From contig CAUYUJ010015024.1 of the NCBI GenBank assembly GCA_963575745.1, positions 284,501 to 348,500 of the forward strand: a stretch of 64,000 nt of DNA, written 5' to 3'. How positions within the stretch are numbered: the stretch's first letter is position 1; every line of letters starts with the position of its first letter. Shown here piece after piece: positions 62,790 through 64,000 of the stretch. The notes under the pieces are model-generated. The model was not told the origin of the DNA. It saw only the letters and a program-made list of their open reading frames with translations, and made no database searches. A program made the translations under genes and the position numbers. Source of the DNA: Prorocentrum cordatum (taxonomy: Eukaryota > Sar > Dinophyceae > Prorocentrales > Prorocentraceae).

Positions 62790-64000
62790 TCAAATAGTAC
62801 CCCACGAACTGGCCAACACATACAACCTGATGTCATTGCGGCCTGGCCCCCGCCCCCTGCGAGCCGGAACGTCCATGGCCAAACTCTTGGCCGCCCACGG
62901 ATTCAGGAACAGCGTCGGCGCATCTGCCCCGGACTCCCCCGCCCACAACTTAACGCTTCGATGGCAACTGCAGTTCGCGTGAACTGGATCCGAACAGTTC
63001 GCTCTCAAGCCCAAGCTTCCTCGGCCAAGGTGGGGCTCCCGAGTGGCGGCCATGCCGTCGATGAGGAAAGGGCGCGGGTCTGGCGCGCCAGGGCCGTCTC
63101 CGTCTACGGAACCCTCATCGGCGGACGCGCGCGACGAAGATGTGCGTGAGTGCCCGCTGGATCCACAGTCATCTGCAGGCGGTGGCGCAGCTGGCGCACG
63201 ATGAGGGGGGCCGTCGTCGCCGTCAATGTCCGAGTCGACTCTCGCCACAACCTCGCTCGTGGCGGGCCTGCTCGGGAGCCCCATGGGTTGTGCAGGAGTT
63301 GGGCCATCGTGAGATTATCCGACCTGCTCTGTGCACTCGATTGCTGGCAGCCCTGGCAACGTCGTTGGATCCCTCAGCGACGCATAATAAATGGCTGAGG
63401 CCCATTCGATTTCACTCGCGGCTAAGGTGCGATTGCACGAGGGCACGCGGCAAATAAGAGCGCTTCGAGGGGAGCCCGCGGTTGTCGAGCTCCCGAGAGC
63501 AGCCTGGGGCGCGAGTCGCGATGCGGCCGCGGCCGACATAGCCCTGGGCCTCCAACTCCTCGCGGAAGCAAGTGTCTGGGCAAACAAAGCTCCCTCCTCC
63601 TCCTCCTCATCATCATTCGCCCGTCCACTCCTCCTGTCCTTCCCGTTCTCCACCAGCCTGCCGCCGCCTTCCTCCATCATTCCCACGCCGGCAAACATGC
63701 GCATCCGCACATCCCCTGCGGCGTCGGTCCTCCAGCAACGTCAAGACAGGCGCGTCCTTGAGCTCCACCGTCGGGCAGCGCGGCCGAGGACAGGTGAGCG
63801 CCATGAAACCGCCCAAGTCAGACTCGGCCCACGTCCAATACTGCACGTGGCGCCTGCTCTCCGCGGCGGCAACGACAAGACCGAGCAAGTCGACGTACTC
63901 TGGATGGGGAGCCCGTGAACGCGTCCATCATGCTCGTGTCGTAGCGCTTGGTGTCCACTTTCAACACTTCCAGCTCCTTCGCGCAGACTCTCAAGCCAAA
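62790..64000 (-). pseudogene. Decayed coding segment of unknown family, runs off the right edge
   Basis: On the minus strand, entering from the window edge, translation reads FGLRVCAKELEVLKVDTKRY, then after a shift YVDLLGLVVAAAESRRHVQY and ALTCPRPRCPTVELKDAPVL. It then shifts to a frame (63710-62790) that reads SRLAPQAALGSSTTAGSPRS, CRVPSCNRTLAASEIEWASA and AIECTEQVG. This is followed by an in-frame TAA (63315-63317) and then SHDGPTPAQPMGLPSRPATS and an acidic, Ser/Pro-rich tail. Two frameshifts and one stop. Composition is protein-like; function unknown. A short Glu-rich run near 63600 comes from a TCC repeat. Confidence 0.4.

Noticed and set aside
1-64000. CRISPR arrays and rRNA genes
   Set aside because: None seen. 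The tandem arrays lack unique spacers, and no rRNA-like conserved block was recognised.

Overview
The window is nuclear DNA of a dinoflagellate. The decisive evidence is a complete dinoflagellate spliced leader (DinoSL) on the minus strand at 38131-38152, followed by shortened relics of older leaders. The strong GC mosaic, the abundance of minisatellites and the many degenerate GGCCATCTTGGG-type repeats fit the same assignment. The genus cannot be fixed from the sequence. I see no ordinary intact host gene. Almost everything is retroelements, their decayed relatives and satellite DNA.

Layout. 1-3093 is low-complexity DNA with degenerate repeats and a T26C47 tract. 3094-5585 is a 101/102-bp tandem array. 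6016-9600 (minus) is a frameshifted LINE with endonuclease, reverse transcriptase (RT) and a C-terminal region. 11085-29072 holds a giant Ty1/copia-type LTR retrotransposon on the minus strand: 17,978 bp, two 196-bp LTRs and a 5-bp target duplication CATCC. Its order is Gag (three CCCH zinc fingers and an RS-rich tail), protease, integrase, RT and RNase H, then an accessory reading frame of about 2,470 codons broken by one TAG. That frame carries a domain resembling Tpt1/KptA RNA 2'-phosphotransferase. The untranslated tail has repeated hairpins whose pairing is preserved in the element-sense RNA.

29420-38152 (minus) is a second large element, a non-LTR retrotransposon that begins with DinoSL and lies between two (GGA)n tracts. 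It has ORF1, endonuclease-RT and ORF3 in one frame separated only by TGA and TAG, then two further unknown ORFs.

The right part holds GC-rich DNA without a convincing gene (38.3-44 kb), a tyrosine recombinase-like frame with all catalytic residues but one TAG (44.8-45.8 kb), and an unknown decayed coding unit (47.2-49.5 kb). It continues with an 89-bp satellite array (51.4-53.65 kb), a large array built from GTAGTTCAG-like 10-mers (54.65-61.56 kb, interrupted at 58.4-59.34 kb) and a decayed coding segment running off the right edge.

Common theme: many coding units are long frames interrupted by single in-frame stops, often at domain junctions. In-frame stops were checked by reading codons by eye; family calls rest on motifs, not database searches. 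The best candidates for something undescribed are the spliced-leader-capped LINE and the giant copia element with a Tpt1/KptA-like cargo domain.
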